From NCBI RefSeq assembly GCF_002934365.1, contig NZ_PTIY01000002.1, positions 362,405-426,404 on the forward strand: a DNA stretch of 64,000 nt, written 5' to 3'. Position 1 is the first letter of the stretch; each line of letters begins with the position of its first letter. The DNA is from Methylobacter tundripaludum. GTDB taxonomy: Bacteria; Pseudomonadota; Gammaproteobacteria; Methylococcales; Methylomonadaceae. Below the pieces are notes generated by a model, which was not told the origin of the DNA, ran no database searches, and saw nothing but the letters and a program-made list of their open reading frames with translations. Below, piece by piece: positions 62,801-64,000 of the stretch. The translations under genes and the position numbers were made by a program.

Positions 62801-63565
62801 TTAAAAACTGTCCTTCAACCGCCTAACCTCCGCAAAAACCTCCACCGGCTTTTTGCTCACCATGTTAATCGTTTCCTGCAACGCCAAACTGTCTTCCCTG
62901 AAAAACGGATTGGTCGCCAGTTCCTGTTCTATCGTCGACGGCACCGTCGGCAAGCGGTTCGCCCTCATCTGATTGATAACCTCCATTCTTTGTTGCAATT
63001 GCCGGTTATCGGGCTCCACCGTTAACGCAAACCGGCCATTGGTTTGCGTATATTCATGGGCGCAATAGATTTGAGTCGATGCGGGCAAGGCCTTTAATTT
63101 CTGCAACGAATGCCACATCTGTTCCGCCGTGCCTTCAAATAATCTCCCGCAGCCCATCACAAACAACGTGTCTCCGCAAAACAACGTGTTGTCGTCCGCA
63201 AAATAATAAACAACATGGCCGCTGGTATGGCCGGGAGTCGATATGACGTTTGCCGTATGCTTGCCGAGCGTTACCACATCGCCGTCAACAACGCCGCGAT
63301 CGATGCCGGGGATTCTATGCCGGTCCGAAAGGGGAGCAATAACCGTGCAGCCGGTTTTTTGTTTCAGTTCCAGATTACCGCCGACATGATCGCCATGATG
63401 ATGAGTATTCAGAACAGTGGTGAGCCGCCAGCCTTTTTGATCCAGAACATCCAAAACCGGCTGGGCGACAGCAGGGTCTACCACAGCGGTTTCACCCGAC
63501 ACCGGGTCATGAATCAGGTAAATGTAGTTATCGTTTAAGACGGGGAGTTGCAGGATGGCCAGCAT
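62801..63565 (-). CDS. gloB: Hydroxyacylglutathione hydrolase (glyoxalase II)
   Basis: A 254-residue metallo-beta-lactamase-fold enzyme with the THHHGDHVGGN metal site, then VISTPGHTSGHVVYYF, FCGDTLFVMGCGRLFEGT and YCAHEYTQTNGRFA. The N-terminus (LPVLNDNYIYLIHD) and the C-terminal helical domain (NPFFREDSLALQETI) are of glyoxalase II type. It hydrolyses S-lactoylglutathione to lactate and glutathione. Confidence 0.95.
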   Translation of the reverse strand: MLAILQLPVLNDNYIYLIHDPVSGETAVVDPAVAQPVLDVLDQKGWRLTTVLNTHHHGDHVGGNLELKQKTGCTVIAPLSDRHRIPGIDRGVVDGDVVTLGKHTANVISTPGHTSGHVVYYFADDNTLFCGDTLFVMGCGRLFEGTAEQMWHSLQKLKALPASTQIYCAHEYTQTNGRFALTVEPDNRQLQQRMEVINQMRANRLPTVPSTIEQELATNPFFREDSLALQETINMVSKKPVEVFAEVRRLKDSF

Positions 63566-63616
63566 AATTTAAGTCCTTGAGAACCAGATAAGGCAAGCAA
63601 TGTGCTCCCGATTTGG

Positions 63617-63900
63617 TTAAAACGGAATGTCATCATCAAAATAATAATTACCTATAGTTTTCTCTATTCCTAATATAAATTGTTCGATAATCTTTATGAC
63701 AGTTAGAATATATTCTTTATCAATTAGTCTTAGATTGCCTCCATATTCGGTTTTTCCATTTCTATGCACACAGTCATGACGTGCTTGAATAGCCAGAAAC
63801 AACTCTTCCTTATCATTTCCTTCAAAATCAAATCGGATGCCTAAAATATTCCTTAGATTCAACTCATAAGTGCAATCGGCACTAATCGGAAAAGAAAAAG
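63617..63900 (-). pseudogene. HEPN-like domain C-terminal fragment
   Basis: The minus strand encodes PISADCTYELNLRNILGIRF, followed by KEELFLAIQARHDCVHRNGK and a C-terminal helix. RHDCVH is an RX4H motif, the catalytic signature of HEPN ribonuclease folds, in the context typical of RiboL-PSP-HEPN proteins. The frame meets a stop (TAA) just upstream of about 63898, and the transposase of an IS30-type element starts at 63955 in the opposite direction. The rest of the gene appears to have been lost to that insertion, though the junction is not pinned down. Confidence 0.5.
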
Positions 63901-63954
63901 GTTAGCTGATATAGTTTCACGCTTTTTTCAATCCGACCAAAGACGAGAAAGCGC

Positions 63955-64000
63955 ATGAGAAACTATAAACAGCTAAGCCAAGAACAAAGATACCAGATTA
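63955..64000 (+). mobile_element. IS30-family transposase, 5' start (cut by window end)
   Basis: The last 46 bases encode MRNYKQLSQEQRYQI, the standard N-terminus of IS30-family transposases. GAGAAAG precedes the ATG. The left end of the element should lie within the preceding ~90 bases, but no terminal repeat can be confirmed without the other end. Confidence 0.75.

Noticed and set aside
1..64000. CRISPR arrays, tRNA and rRNA genes
   Set aside because: No regularly spaced direct repeats, no cloverleaf-like tracts with tRNA consensus boxes and no rRNA signatures were seen. A dedicated search with tRNA and CRISPR finders could still reveal something missed by eye.

Overview
The window reads as chromosomal DNA of a gammaproteobacterium. 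FabA/FabB unsaturated fatty-acid synthesis, the mltD-methyltransferase-rnhA neighbourhood, an RF2 gene with the classic +1 frameshift site followed by lysS, TtcA, GloB and an OprI/Lpp-like lipoprotein all point that way. Mid-range GC, a two-subunit pyruvate carboxylase and a phosphorylase-kinase-like protein would suit a Methylococcales-type methylotroph, but nothing in the window proves the order.

Layout. 0-3.2 kb: a TVP38-flavoprotein fusion and a phosphoesterase. 3.2-7.3 kb: a patchwork with an IS481-type transposase remnant, a tyrosine-recombinase remnant, a PAQR protein, two methyltransferases, and a partial copy of the 3' end of a small secreted-protein gene at each side. 7.4-18.2 kb: threonine catabolism (SDR-type threonine dehydrogenase plus Kbl), envelope and secreted proteins, rnhA, mltD. 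18.2-22.7 kb: a transglutaminase-like gene diverging from a bacterial homologue of eukaryotic phosphorylase kinase alpha/beta. 22.7-30.5 kb: an apparent minus-strand operon of multicopper oxidase, tyrosinase, LodA-like CTQ oxidase, a small unknown protein and a LodB-like flavoprotein. 31-43 kb: Anbu, Sua5, pyruvate carboxylase, TetR, bestrophin, a first transglutaminase/ATP-grasp/alpha-E module and citrate synthase. 43-51 kb: a second module (transglutaminase-DUF2126, an HPPD-like VOC protein, split ATP-grasp and alpha-E). 51-64 kb: mostly housekeeping genes, ending in a HEPN-like fragment next to the start of an IS30-type element.

The most interesting signal is regulatory. Two separate divergent intergenic regions (about 19.06-19.46 kb and 47.97-48.44 kb) each hold two outward-facing sigma-54 -24/-12 promoters with exact GG-N10-GC spacing, plus an NtrC-like dyad between them. 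Together they would place the phosphorylase-kinase-like protein, one transglutaminase, the DUF2126 amidoligase with its VOC partner, and the ATP-grasp/alpha-E pair under nitrogen control. Comparative genomics has predicted that this amidoligase/transglutaminase/Anbu set makes and removes peptide-like modifications; no product is known to me. The second notable system is the five-gene copper/quinone oxidase operon, which joins in one transcription unit enzyme types that lie at separate loci in the best-known example.

All calls rest on reading the sequence and the translated proteins by eye. No database search, alignment or folding program was run.
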